This document shows, piece after piece, positions 7,220 to 14,461 of a stretch of DNA of 64,000 nucleotides (position 1 is the first letter of the stretch; every line of letters starts with the position of its first letter). Both the position numbers and the translations under genes were made by a program. Source of the stretch: RGIG2206 sp045579085 (GTDB lineage Bacteria; Bacillota; Clostridia; Oscillospirales; Acutalibacteraceae); NCBI GenBank assembly GCA_045579085.1, contig JAZNLO010000001.1, positions 46,772 to 110,771 of the forward strand. The letters are read 5' to 3'. The notes under the pieces are model-generated. The model saw nothing but the letters and a program-made list of their open reading frames with translations, was not told the origin of the DNA and searched no databases.

Positions 7220-9166
7220 ATGAGTGAAAAGTTTTACATTACAACAGCCATAGCCTACGCTTCACGCAAGCCACATATTGGCAACACATACGATATCGTG
7301 CTTGCTGATATGATAGCAAGATTCAAGCGTATGCAAGGGTACGATGTGTATTTTTTGACGGGTTCAGACGAGCACGGTCAAAAGATTGAGGAGTGCGCAA
7401 AGGCTCAGTCAACAACGCCGAAGGAGTATGTTGACTCTATAGCTAACGAAATAAAATCTGTATGGGATTGTATGGATGTTACATATAATCGTTTTATCCG
7501 TACAACAGATGAAGACCACGAGACTGCAGTAAAAGCTATATTCAAAAAGCTTTACGAGCAGGACGATATCTATAAGGGCACCTATGAGGGCAAGTACTGC
7601 GTGCCGTGCGAGTCGTTCTTTACCGCCTCTCAGCTTGTTGACGGTAAATGCCCCGACTGCGGCAGAGAAGTTGTTGATGCTCAGGAGGAGGCTTATTTCT
7701 TAAGACTCAGCAAGTATCAGGACAAATTGATGCAGTATTATGAAGAAAACCCAGACTTCTTCCGCCCTGACTCAAGACGTGCTGAGATGATAAACAACTT
7801 CCTCAAGCCAGGTCTTGCAGATTTGTGCGTTTCCCGTTCGTCGTTCAAATGGGGCGTGCCTGTTGAGTTTGATGACCGCCACGTTATCTATGTTTGGATA
7901 GATGCATTGTCAAACTATATCACAGGTATAGGCTATAACCCTGATTCAAGCAGTGAGCTGTATAAAAAATACTGGCCAGCAGACCTGCACGTTATTGGTA
8001 AGGACATAGTTCGTTTCCACACGATTTATTGGCCGATAATCCTTATGGCTCTGGGCGAGCCGCGTCCCAAGCAGGTGCTTGGTCATCCGTGGATGCTGTT
8101 TGGCGAGGATAAGATGAGCAAGTCTAAGGGCAATGTTATATACGCAGACGAGCTTGCCTCGCGCTTTGGAGTGGACGCTGTGCGTTATTATCTGCTCAGT
8201 GAAATGCCGTTTGCACAGGATGGCTCGATAACCTATGAGAGCTTTATCAACAGGTATAACACCGATTTGGCAAACACGCTCGGCAACCTTGTAAACAGAA
8301 GCATTGCTATGGCGAATAAATATTTTGACGGTTTTGTTACTAAGCCTGACACTGCCGACGAGGTGGATGCAGACCTTATTGATACAGCGAAAAAGACGGT
8401 TGCAAAATACATTGAGCTGATGAACGAGTATCGCAATGCTGACGCTGTTAACACAGTAATGGAGCTTGCAAAGCGTTGCAATAAGTATATAGACGAAACA
8501 GCACCTTGGGTGCTCGCAAAGGACGAGGCATCCAAGCCGCGCCTGAATGCAGTGCTGTATAACCTGATTGAGTGCATTCGTATTCTCGGCGTTGTTTTGC
8601 AGCCGATGATGCCGTCAACTTCAGCAGAGATTATACGTCAGCTGAACATTGACGAGTCGGGCGCAACGCTTGAGTCTGTGCTTGGTGAATTCAGCTTCTT
8701 TGATAGCGTAAAGGTCGGTCAGGCAAGTCCGCTTTTCTCAAGAATAGACGTTGAGAAAACTCTCGCTGAGCTTGCGGAGCAAATGAAAGCTGCCGCACAG
8801 CAGGAGCAGAAAAACGAGGAAGCAGAAAACGTAGTCAAACTCGAGCAGATTTCGATTGATGATTTCGCAAAGATTGAGCTTCGCACTGCTAAGGTGGTTG
8901 AGTGTGAGCCTGTTAAAAAGGCGAAAAAGCTGCTTAAGCTTACCCTTGATGACGGCACCTCGCAGCCGCGTACCGTTGCATCGGGAATCGCCCAGTATTA
9001 CACTCCCGACGAGCTTATCGGCAAAACGGTTATCGTTGTTGCAAACCTCAAGCCTGCTACGCTGTGTGGAGTTGAAAGCTGCGGTATGATACTTGCGGCG
9101 GATACTGCCGATACAGTTAAGGTAATATTTGTAGACGGCGTAGAGCCCGGCGCAAAAATAAGATAA
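7220..9166 (+). CDS. metG: Methionine--tRNA ligase with C-terminal tRNA-binding domain
   Basis: The 648-residue class I synthetase charges tRNA-Met. Visible elements are RKPHIGNTY (HIGH motif) near residue 17-25, a zinc knuckle CVPCESFF...CPDC (about 128-150), and DKMSKSKGN (KMSKS, about 296-304). After a charged linker, a C-terminal EMAP/Trbp111 OB-fold starts near residue 545 (DFAKIELRTAKV) and ends in GAKIR. This is the dimeric long form found in most Firmicutes. The ATG has AAGGAG upstream. It is a single gene ending in a strong terminator. Confidence 0.97.
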   Translation: MSEKFYITTAIAYASRKPHIGNTYDIVLADMIARFKRMQGYDVYFLTGSDEHGQKIEECAKAQSTTPKEYVDSIANEIKSVWDCMDVTYNRFIRTTDEDHETAVKAIFKKLYEQDDIYKGTYEGKYCVPCESFFTASQLVDGKCPDCGREVVDAQEEAYFLRLSKYQDKLMQYYEENPDFFRPDSRRAEMINNFLKPGLADLCVSRSSFKWGVPVEFDDRHVIYVWIDALSNYITGIGYNPDSSSELYKKYWPADLHVIGKDIVRFHTIYWPIILMALGEPRPKQVLGHPWMLFGEDKMSKSKGNVIYADELASRFGVDAVRYYLLSEMPFAQDGSITYESFINRYNTDLANTLGNLVNRSIAMANKYFDGFVTKPDTADEVDADLIDTAKKTVAKYIELMNEYRNADAVNTVMELAKRCNKYIDETAPWVLAKDEASKPRLNAVLYNLIECIRILGVVLQPMMPSTSAEIIRQLNIDESGATLESVLGEFSFFDSVKVGQASPLFSRIDVEKTLAELAEQMKAAAQQEQKNEEAENVVKLEQISIDDFAKIELRTAKVVECEPVKKAKKLLKLTLDDGTSQPRTVASGIAQYYTPDELIGKTVIVVANLKPATLCGVESCGMILAADTADTVKVIFVDGVEPGAKIR

Positions 9167-9167
9167 T

Positions 9168-9207
9168 AAAAAAAACAGGACATTCACGTGAATGTCCTGT
9201 TTTTTTT
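9168..9207. terminator. Bidirectional terminator after metG
   Basis: A palindromic stem AACAGGACATTCAC and its complement, flanked by A8 and T8 runs, lies between convergent metG and the DUF1622 gene. Confidence 0.93.
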
Positions 9208-9229
9208 ATTTTATATTTGTATCGTAAAA

Positions 9230-9622
9230 CTACTTTTCTTCTTTGTCTTTGTGCTCAAGGCTTTCGTCTAACTCTGCTTTTCTCTCGTTCTTGATTTCCC
9301 AGTGAATGAGCAGCGAGAGGAGGGCTCTGAGCGCAATAACGATAGCAAGAGTTCCAAGCTCTGAGAGGTTTCTTACTATTACGGTGTTTACAATCTCTGC
9401 GCCCATTTTGAATTCAAGTGCGAGGGCAAGAGTTTTACCAAGGTCGATAATTATGTTGGTTTTGTGCTTGTTCTTTAGCTTGGAGAAAAGTTGACCTATT
9501 GCCTTGAACGAGCCGACAATAATAATCAATATACCTATCAGTTCAAGAGTATATACAGTGATAGCGGCGATGAAATAGAGGAGATTTTCATATCCTCCCA
9601 TAAAAATTTCAAAAAAATCCAT
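9230..9622 (-). CDS. DUF1622-family small membrane protein
   Basis: The 130-residue protein has three predicted membrane helices (about 15-42, 62-85 and 88-108) and a strongly charged C-terminal tail rich in Glu and Lys. The segment FKAIGQLFSKLKNKH followed by ALALEFKMGAEIVNTVI matches the DUF1622 family of bacterial membrane proteins, whose function is unknown. The ATG at 9622 has GGAGG upstream. The gene has its own promoter, which begins inside the end of the neighbouring transporter gene. Confidence 0.8.
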   Translation of the reverse strand: MDFFEIFMGGYENLLYFIAAITVYTLELIGILIIIVGSFKAIGQLFSKLKNKHKTNIIIDLGKTLALALEFKMGAEIVNTVIVRNLSELGTLAIVIALRALLSLLIHWEIKNERKAELDESLEHKDKEEK

Positions 9623-9666
9623 AAAGCCTCCTGATAAGACTGTTTTTAAACAAAGTCCTTTTAGAT

Positions 9667-9695
9667 ATTATAGCACGATTTGGATGCTGTTTCAA
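9667..9695 (-). promoter_or_regulatory. Sigma-A type promoter for DUF1622 gene
   Basis: On the minus strand: TTGAAA, 17-base spacer, TATAAT. The -35 box overlaps the last codons of the upstream transporter gene. Confidence 0.75.
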
Positions 9696-10651
9696 CCACT
9701 CTTTTTGCGCACAAATAAACGCTTAAAACTTGCAAAGCTTATTTGTGAAACAACGATGCCGCCAAACATTATCGCACAGCCCAAAAGCTCGGTTGCAGAT
9801 AGCCCTGAGTAGTCGAGCTGATTCACAATTAAGCCGTAAAACAAAGCTTCGCCCACAGCGCTGAAAACCGATTCGGTAGACATTATGATTGCGGCGGCGG
9901 TTGGATTTGCGCCACGCTGACCGATAACCTGACAGGTGTAAGCGATGCCCACGCTCATTACGCCGCCGTAGAGCAGAGGCAGAGCGGTTGCCTTGATTTG
10001 AAGCATAAGTGACGCAACGCTTTCAATTTCAAACAGCCCTGCGCCAATGAAGCTAAAAATGCTGCAAAACAGAAATTGCGTTAAAGAAAACGTGATTGGT
10101 TTAAGAGTGGCAGCAAAGCGGTCGATTGAGAGAATGTGCAGCGCCCAGAAAACAGTGCCAATCAGGGTAAGGACTATACCGAGCAGCTCTTGTTGAGGGC
10201 TAACGTCGGATTTGCCTGTTGGCATACACAGCAAAAACAGCCCCACAACTGCCAACCCTGCACCAACCCATATGTTAGCAGAGCTTTTCTTTTTAAGAAA
10301 AACAAAGCTGATGATAGGCACCAAAACAGTGTAAAGACCGGTTAAGAAGCCTGATTTGCCTGCGCTGTTCATAAGAATGATGCCGTATTGCTGAAAGTTT
10401 GAGGCAACACAAAGTATAAAACCGCACAGCGCGCCGTATTTGAGGTAACTGAGGGCATCTGCTTTTGACAGAGTGCTGCGCTCAAAAATCAGTATTACGG
10501 GCACAAGTGAAACTGCGCCTATTATGTATCTTACTGCGTTAAAAGTGATTCCGCCGATGGTGCTTGCGGATTCCTGTTGGGCAACAAAGGCGAACCCCCA
10601 AATCATAGCAGTAAAAATTAGAAAAAGATTAGATTTAAGCTTACTGTTCAT
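9692..10651 (-). CDS. EamA/DMT-superfamily transporter
   Basis: The 319-residue integral membrane protein has ten predicted helices in two repeats, the standard EamA layout. It opens with LFLIFTAMIWGFAFVAQ, characteristic of the drug/metabolite transporter superfamily, and contains the conserved ALCGFILCVASNFQQYGI and FLTGLYTVLVPI segments in the first half and a second-repeat TESVFSAVGEALF. The substrate is not predictable from sequence. Start ATG at 10651 with AAAGGA upstream. It has its own promoter. Confidence 0.88.
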   Translation of the reverse strand: MNSKLKSNLFLIFTAMIWGFAFVAQQESASTIGGITFNAVRYIIGAVSLVPVILIFERSTLSKADALSYLKYGALCGFILCVASNFQQYGIILMNSAGKSGFLTGLYTVLVPIISFVFLKKKSSANIWVGAGLAVVGLFLLCMPTGKSDVSPQQELLGIVLTLIGTVFWALHILSIDRFAATLKPITFSLTQFLFCSIFSFIGAGLFEIESVASLMLQIKATALPLLYGGVMSVGIAYTCQVIGQRGANPTAAAIIMSTESVFSAVGEALFYGLIVNQLDYSGLSATELLGCAIMFGGIVVSQISFASFKRLFVRKKSG

Positions 10652-10676
10652 ATTAAGTCCTTTCTTGGTTTAAGAA

Positions 10677-10705
10677 ATTATATCATTTAGGACTTGTGTT
10701 TGCAA
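10677..10705 (-). promoter_or_regulatory. Sigma-A type promoter for EamA gene
   Basis: On the minus strand: TTGCAA, 17-base spacer, TATAAT, just upstream of the ATG at 10651. Confidence 0.75.
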
Positions 10706-10730
10706 CAGTAATAAAGCTGTAACAGAGCAA

Positions 10731-10760
10731 AAAGGCACACTCCATAAGAAGTGTGCCTTT
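10731..10760 (-). terminator. Terminator after 59-residue peptide gene
   Basis: A 10-bp perfect stem (AAAGGCACAC and complement) with a 10-base loop. The T-run is on the minus-strand side, downstream of the small gene at 10773-10952. Confidence 0.8.
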
Positions 10761-10772
10761 GGTGCTAAAGTT

Positions 10773-10952
10773 TTAAAACACCATATTTTTCATGCTCATA
10801 AGCATATCCTCAACCGCCGACAGCGCTCGGTGGGCGTGACGCTTTGTGCTTTTCATACCCTTGCAGTCTGAAAGCATAACAGCCGAAGCGGCTCCAATTG
10901 CTATGCCAACCATAACGCTTGCGGTGATGCAGCCCATAGAAGTTCTTCTCAT
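10773..10952 (-). CDS. Small 59-residue membrane-associated protein, unknown
   Basis: A short frame reads MRRTSMGCITASVMVG, continues through a hydrophobic, small-residue-rich helix (about residues 8-27) and then a basic amphipathic C-terminal half containing KSTKRHAHRALSAVEDM and several methionines. The ATG at 10952 is preceded by CAGGGA, and a convincing terminator follows the stop by 13 bases, which supports it as a real gene. Small single-helix proteins with this basic tail are common in Clostridia and are often annotated as hypothetical or YtxH-like. No function can be assigned. Confidence 0.65.
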   Translation of the reverse strand: MRRTSMGCITASVMVGIAIGAASAVMLSDCKGMKSTKRHAHRALSAVEDMLMSMKNMVF

Positions 10953-11027
10953 AATATCCCTGCCTTATCGAGTTTTCAATGATATTATGTGCGTTAAAGG
11001 AATTTTTATGTTTGCTCTTTTTTGGTA

Positions 11028-11056
11028 TTGTATTTTTTAAAAATTTTTGTTATAAT
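11028..11056 (+). promoter_or_regulatory. Sigma-A type promoter for ECF component gene
   Basis: TTGTAT, 17-base spacer, TATAAT, about 30 bases before the ATG. The leader is too short to hold a vitamin riboswitch. Confidence 0.65.
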
Positions 11057-11086
11057 CAGCATTATAATTTTTTTGGAGTGATGAAT

Positions 11087-11632
11087 ATGAGAAGTAAGGT
11101 TAAAAATATTACTGTTACCGCTGCTTTTGCGGCTTTGGTTTTTGTTTTCACCTTTGTTGTTAAAATCCCAACAACCACCACAGGCTATGTGCATGTTGGT
11201 GACGCTGTGGTTTACATTGCAGCAAGCGTGTTAAGCACACCTTATGCTATGCTTGCCGCAGGCATTGGCGGTGCCCTCAGTGACGTGCTCGGCGGATATA
11301 CAGCGTATGCATTGCCCACATTTATAATTAAGGCGGCGCTGTGCCTGTGCTTTAAAAATAAGAGCGAAAAGCTTTGCTGTAAAGGCAATCTTTTTGCTGT
11401 AATAATTGCGTCGGTAATAAGCATTGCGGGATATTATTTAACATACGTGTTTATGCTTGCCTTTGCCGCAAAAGAGCCTTTGGCTGAGCTGTTCACAGTA
11501 GCACCCTGGATAGGCTCTGTTGCCACCATTTTCGATAATCTTGTGCAGGCGATTGCTTCAGGCTTGATTTATTTTGTTATTATTGTCGCTCTGGATAAGA
11601 TAAAATTCAAGGATATGATAGCTAAGCTGTAA
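11087..11632 (+). CDS. ECF transporter substrate-binding (S) component
   Basis: The 181-residue protein has about six hydrophobic segments and the usual start of S components: a basic N-terminus, AAFAALVFVFTF, then a GYVHVGDAVVYIAA segment and GIGGALSDVLGGY. This combination is common in vitamin-uptake S components (ThiW/HmpT/QueT-like) of energy-coupling-factor transporters, which bind the vitamin and share a separate EcfA/A'/T module not found in this window. The ligand cannot be named. The start at 11087 was chosen because GGAG lies eight bases upstream; an in-frame ATG at 11081 is too close to it. It converges on sigK with 13 bases between stops and no hairpin. Confidence 0.85.
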   Translation: MRSKVKNITVTAAFAALVFVFTFVVKIPTTTTGYVHVGDAVVYIAASVLSTPYAMLAAGIGGALSDVLGGYTAYALPTFIIKAALCLCFKNKSEKLCCKGNLFAVIIASVISIAGYYLTYVFMLAFAAKEPLAELFTVAPWIGSVATIFDNLVQAIASGLIYFVIIVALDKIKFKDMIAKL

Positions 11633-11645
11633 GGCACACTCTATA

Positions 11646-12329
11646 CTACTCAGAAAACATTTCTCTAAGCTCACTTAGCGCCTTTTTCTCAATGCGTGAT
11701 ACATATGAGCGGGATATGTCAAGCTTGCTTGCAACCTCGCGCTGAGTCAGCGGACTTTTCCCGTTCAGCCCATACCTTAATTCGATTATGAGACGCTCTC
11801 TTTTAGAGAGCGTTTTTATATATTTTCTAAGATGTGCGATTTTCATAGCCTTGTCGATATCGTCAACGATTGTGTCCTCGCATGCGATTACATCAATAAG
11901 CGTAAGAGTGTTGCCGTCTTTGTCTGTGTCGATAGGGTCGTTTATGGACACGTCAAAGGCGGCTTTTTTTCTGCTTCTGAAATACATAAGAATCTCGTTA
12001 TCAATACAGCGGGAGGCGTAGGTTGCAAAACGCACAGCCTTATCGCCGTTGAAGGTTGACACCGCCTTGATGAGCCCTATAGTGCCGATTGAAATTAGGT
12101 CGTCCTGGTCAATGTCTGCTGAGAAATATTTTTTTGCAATATGCACCACAAGTCGCAGATTGTGCTCAATCAGCGTGCTACGGGCCTTTTCGTCGCCCTG
12201 TTTTATTCGCTCAAGGCACTCTTTTTCCTGAGCGGGTGAGAGTGCTTTCGGGAAGCAACCAACCAGATTGACGTGGAGCACATAGAACATAAAGTTTTGT
12301 ATCAGCGAGCTGAAAATTTGCTCTAACAT
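11646..12329 (-). CDS. sigK: Sporulation sigma factor SigK (pro-sigma-K)
   Basis: The 227-residue protein is a sigma-70 family factor closely like sigma-K, which directs late mother-cell gene expression in sporulation. The N-terminal hydrophobic stretch (about residues 1-25, FSSLIQNFMFYVLHVNLVG) resembles the pro-sequence that is cut by SpoIVFB. Region 2 follows (LIEHNLRLVVHIAKKY, DLISIGTIGLIKAV, RFATYASRCIDNEILM), and region 4 closes the protein with TQREVASKLDISRSYVSRIEKKAL. The gene is one piece, without a skin-element insertion. The ATG at 12329 has AAAGGGG about 11 bases upstream. It is divergent from rpe. Confidence 0.95.
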   Translation of the reverse strand: MLEQIFSSLIQNFMFYVLHVNLVGCFPKALSPAQEKECLERIKQGDEKARSTLIEHNLRLVVHIAKKYFSADIDQDDLISIGTIGLIKAVSTFNGDKAVRFATYASRCIDNEILMYFRSRKKAAFDVSINDPIDTDKDGNTLTLIDVIACEDTIVDDIDKAMKIAHLRKYIKTLSKRERLIIELRYGLNGKSPLTQREVASKLDISRSYVSRIEKKALSELREMFSE

Positions 12330-12429
12330 TTTAAAATCAACCCCTTTGCAAATATTTATGCAAGGCTGAGGTTGTACTTTGCGTGTCCTATTTAAATTTA
12401 AAATGTTTGGTGTGTTTTAAATATAATTG

Positions 12430-12458
12430 TTGCATAAATCGCGTGACGGCTATATAAT
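12430..12458 (+). promoter_or_regulatory. Sigma-A type promoter for rpe
   Basis: TTGCAT, 17-base spacer, TATAAT, 46 bases before the rpe start. Confidence 0.7.
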
Positions 12459-12504
12459 CAAGGTAGAGAAAAAATACAAAAACGCTTGTCAGCGGAGGTT
12501 AAAA

Positions 12505-13161
12505 ATGGTACAGATATCGCCGTCAATTCTTACAGCAGACTTCACCAAATTGGGTGATGCGATTGAAAAGCTTGAAAAGGCACAGGTTGAGATGCTACAT
12601 ATTGATGTTATGGACGGCATTTTTGTGCCCAATATTTCAATAGGATTGCCTGTTTGCGAATCTATCTTTAAAGCAACAAAGCTGCCGCTTGACGTGCATC
12701 TGATGATAATCAAGCCGCAATTATATGTGGAAAAATTTGCAAAATATGCCGAGCGTATATCAATACATTATGAAAGCGATTGCGATGTGCGTGAAACCCT
12801 GAGAATGATTAAAAAGGCAGGCGCAATACCTGCCGTAACAATCAAGCCTGCAACGCCTGCTGAGGCTATATTTGACTTGCTTGATGAGGTTGGAATGGTT
12901 TTGGTCATGTCGGTTGAGCCGGGCTTTGGCGGACAGTCTTATATGCACAACGCAACCGAGAAAATCGCCGTAATCCGTAAGGAAGCCGAGCGCAGAGGTC
13001 TTGATATTGATATTCAGGTTGATGGCGGAATAAACCTTACCACAGCTGCTGAGGCTGCGGGCGCAGGCGCAAACATTTTGGTAGCGGGCAGTGCCCTGTT
13101 CAACGCTGAGGATATGACAGCAGCCGTAGGTGAGCTTAGAGCTGCTGCAAGCGGAAATTAG
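12505..13161 (+). CDS. rpe: Ribulose-phosphate 3-epimerase
   Basis: The 218-residue TIM-barrel enzyme interconverts D-ribulose 5-phosphate and D-xylulose 5-phosphate in the pentose phosphate pathway. Diagnostic motifs are SPSILTADF at the start, LHIDVMDGIFVPN (metal-binding His and Asp), LDVHLMI, the SVEPGFGGQ loop and the IQVDGGIN strand carrying the second metal Asp, with the phosphate-binding VAGSALF at the end. Length is standard. The ATG at 12505 follows GGAGG by six bases; an earlier in-frame start at 12427 lies inside the promoter. It ends in a four-base overlap with the convergent mecA gene. Confidence 0.97.
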   Translation: MVQISPSILTADFTKLGDAIEKLEKAQVEMLHIDVMDGIFVPNISIGLPVCESIFKATKLPLDVHLMIIKPQLYVEKFAKYAERISIHYESDCDVRETLRMIKKAGAIPAVTIKPATPAEAIFDLLDEVGMVLVMSVEPGFGGQSYMHNATEKIAVIRKEAERRGLDIDIQVDGGINLTTAAEAAGAGANILVAGSALFNAEDMTAAVGELRAAASGN

Positions 13162-13697
13162 CGCGAAAGCTCGGCAACGATGTTTTCGCTTAAGAGCTTG
13201 CCGTGCTCTTTTGTGTAAATAGCGGCGGCTGAGGCACCCACCTTATTGCCATATTCGCTGAGTATAAGCTCTTCATTTTTTGAAGCATTATTTATAGTAA
13301 GCCTGTATCTGTTGTTAATCAGATGCAGGCTTATTGGTTTTTCGATGCTGTGTTTATTAAGCCGTTCAGCCACGATTAATAAGTCGTCTGCAGAGCATAT
13401 TTCCCACACCGTCGTTTCGTTAGCCGAGCGTTTAAGCCCCGTCAAAGATGAGGGCTTAACAGATGTAAAATAAATAATGCAGCCGCCGTCTGAGGCAGGG
13501 AACACTTCAACTATCATTCTGCTTGAGTGTGTATCAAAATCGTTTTGAGCGCCGATTCTTTCAAGCAACTCGTTTATCACACAGCGTGTTTTTGTTTTGT
13601 TATAATCAAGCTCGTCATATGTAATGTTGAGGTCACTAAGGTCATTTTTATCAAGTTCGATTTTGAGTCTTTGAGGAGATTCAAAATATATACGCAC
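13158..13697 (-). CDS. mecA: MecA-family adaptor protein
   Basis: The 179-residue protein resembles MecA/YpbH adaptors, which deliver substrates to the ClpC unfoldase for ClpP proteolysis. It has the basic N-terminal module starting MRIYFESPQRLKIEL with ITYDELDYNKTKTR, an acidic/polar linker and a C-terminal alpha/beta domain. It is shorter than B. subtilis MecA (218) but in the range of clostridial members. The start is GTG at 13697 with AAAGGAG nine bases upstream. A target cannot be inferred from context. It converges on rpe with overlapping stop codons. Confidence 0.82.
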   Translation of the reverse strand: MRIYFESPQRLKIELDKNDLSDLNITYDELDYNKTKTRCVINELLERIGAQNDFDTHSSRMIVEVFPASDGGCIIYFTSVKPSSLTGLKRSANETTVWEICSADDLLIVAERLNKHSIEKPISLHLINNRYRLTINNASKNEELILSEYGNKVGASAAAIYTKEHGKLLSENIVAELSR

Positions 13698-13846
13698 TTA
13701 TCTCACTCCTTTATAAGAATGATACACCACTTAGCAACGCATAGACAAGCGGTAATTAACGGCAATGAACAGCCATCAGTTCATATTATGCTGAATAAAC
13801 GCATATTGGCAAAACAAAACGTCAATAATATCACAGAGGTGATATT

Positions 13847-13972
13847 TTGAAAGGGAAGAAAAACAGCAGTTGGCGAGTTTTTTGGCGTACTGTGCTTATA
13901 ATGCTGGTTGGAATTGGACTTATTGCATTTGGATTTTTCTCTGCTATGTTTGTGTCTGCGGCACTAATTTAA
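13847..13972 (+). CDS. Small 41-residue single-pass membrane peptide
   Basis: A TTG start at 13847 with GAGGTGA six bases upstream opens a 41-codon frame. The peptide has a basic N-terminus (KGKKNSSWRVFWR), one membrane helix (about residues 16-38) and almost no tail. A strong terminator begins at its stop codon, which supports a real transcript. The sequence looks like the N-terminal anchor of a bitopic protein (penicillin-binding proteins start this way), but nothing continues downstream. It could therefore be a genuine small membrane peptide or a remnant. Function unknown. Confidence 0.5.
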   Translation: MKGKKNSSWRVFWRTVLIMLVGIGLIAFGFFSAMFVSAALI

Positions 13973-14009
13973 ATCGGCGTCACAAATTATGTGGTGCCGA
14001 TTATTTTTT
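13972..14009 (+). terminator. Terminator after 41-residue peptide gene
   Basis: A 13-bp stem with two central mismatches (AATCGGC...GCCGATT), a five-base loop and a TATTTTTT tail. Confidence 0.85.
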
Positions 14010-14031
14010 GGTAAAATTTTTGTAAATATTA

Positions 14032-14060
14032 TAGACAGACAGAATGGTTTATGGTAATAT
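14032..14060 (+). promoter_or_regulatory. Sigma-A type promoter for the V-ATPase operon
   Basis: TAGACA, 17-base spacer, TAATAT, about 50 bases before the first operon gene. Confidence 0.6.
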
Positions 14061-14110
14061 TATACAGTAATTATTTTGATTTGTCCGTCCAAAAAGGAGG
14101 TCAAGGTTAA

Positions 14111-14422
14111 ATGGCTAAGGATATAGTTGAAGCTGTACGCTCAGCAGAGGCAGAAAACGAGCGTCGTGAAAAGATGGCAGTCAACTCAGCTAAGAATGTG
14201 GTTGAGGCTGCACAGGCTGAGGCTGAGGTCATAATAAGCGAGGCGGTGGCTAAGGCAAAGGCTGAGGCTGACTCGCTGAATATTGCCACAAAGGCACAGT
14301 GCGATGCGCTGCTTGACTCGGCTAAAAAGGAAGCCGAGCAGAAGTGTAACGCTTTGAGCGAGGCGGCTGAAGGCAACCGCCAGCGCGTTATAGAGCTTGT
14401 TACGGAAGAACTACTTAAATAA
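14111..14422 (+). CDS. ntpF: V-type ATPase peripheral stalk subunit G/H-like (NtpF)
   Basis: The 103-residue protein is a nearly continuous alpha-helical coiled coil rich in Ala, Glu and Lys (AENERREKMAV, EAEVIISEAVAKAKAEADSL, AKKEAEQKCNAL). It fits the G/H subunit that pairs with subunit E to form the peripheral stalk of A/V-type ATPases. Such short coiled coils carry little sequence signal. The call therefore rests on its place as first gene before subunit I, exactly as ntpF in the Enterococcus hirae operon. AAAGGAGG lies ten bases before the ATG. Confidence 0.85.
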   Translation: MAKDIVEAVRSAEAENERREKMAVNSAKNVVEAAQAEAEVIISEAVAKAKAEADSLNIATKAQCDALLDSAKKEAEQKCNALSEAAEGNRQRVIELVTEELLK

Positions 14423-14461
14423 AAACAAACCATTGTCTTTTAGAAAGGACGGTGATAACGA

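Noticed and set aside
11057..11086. Vitamin riboswitch before the ECF gene
   Set aside because: Only about 25 bases of leader are present, too short for any known aptamer.
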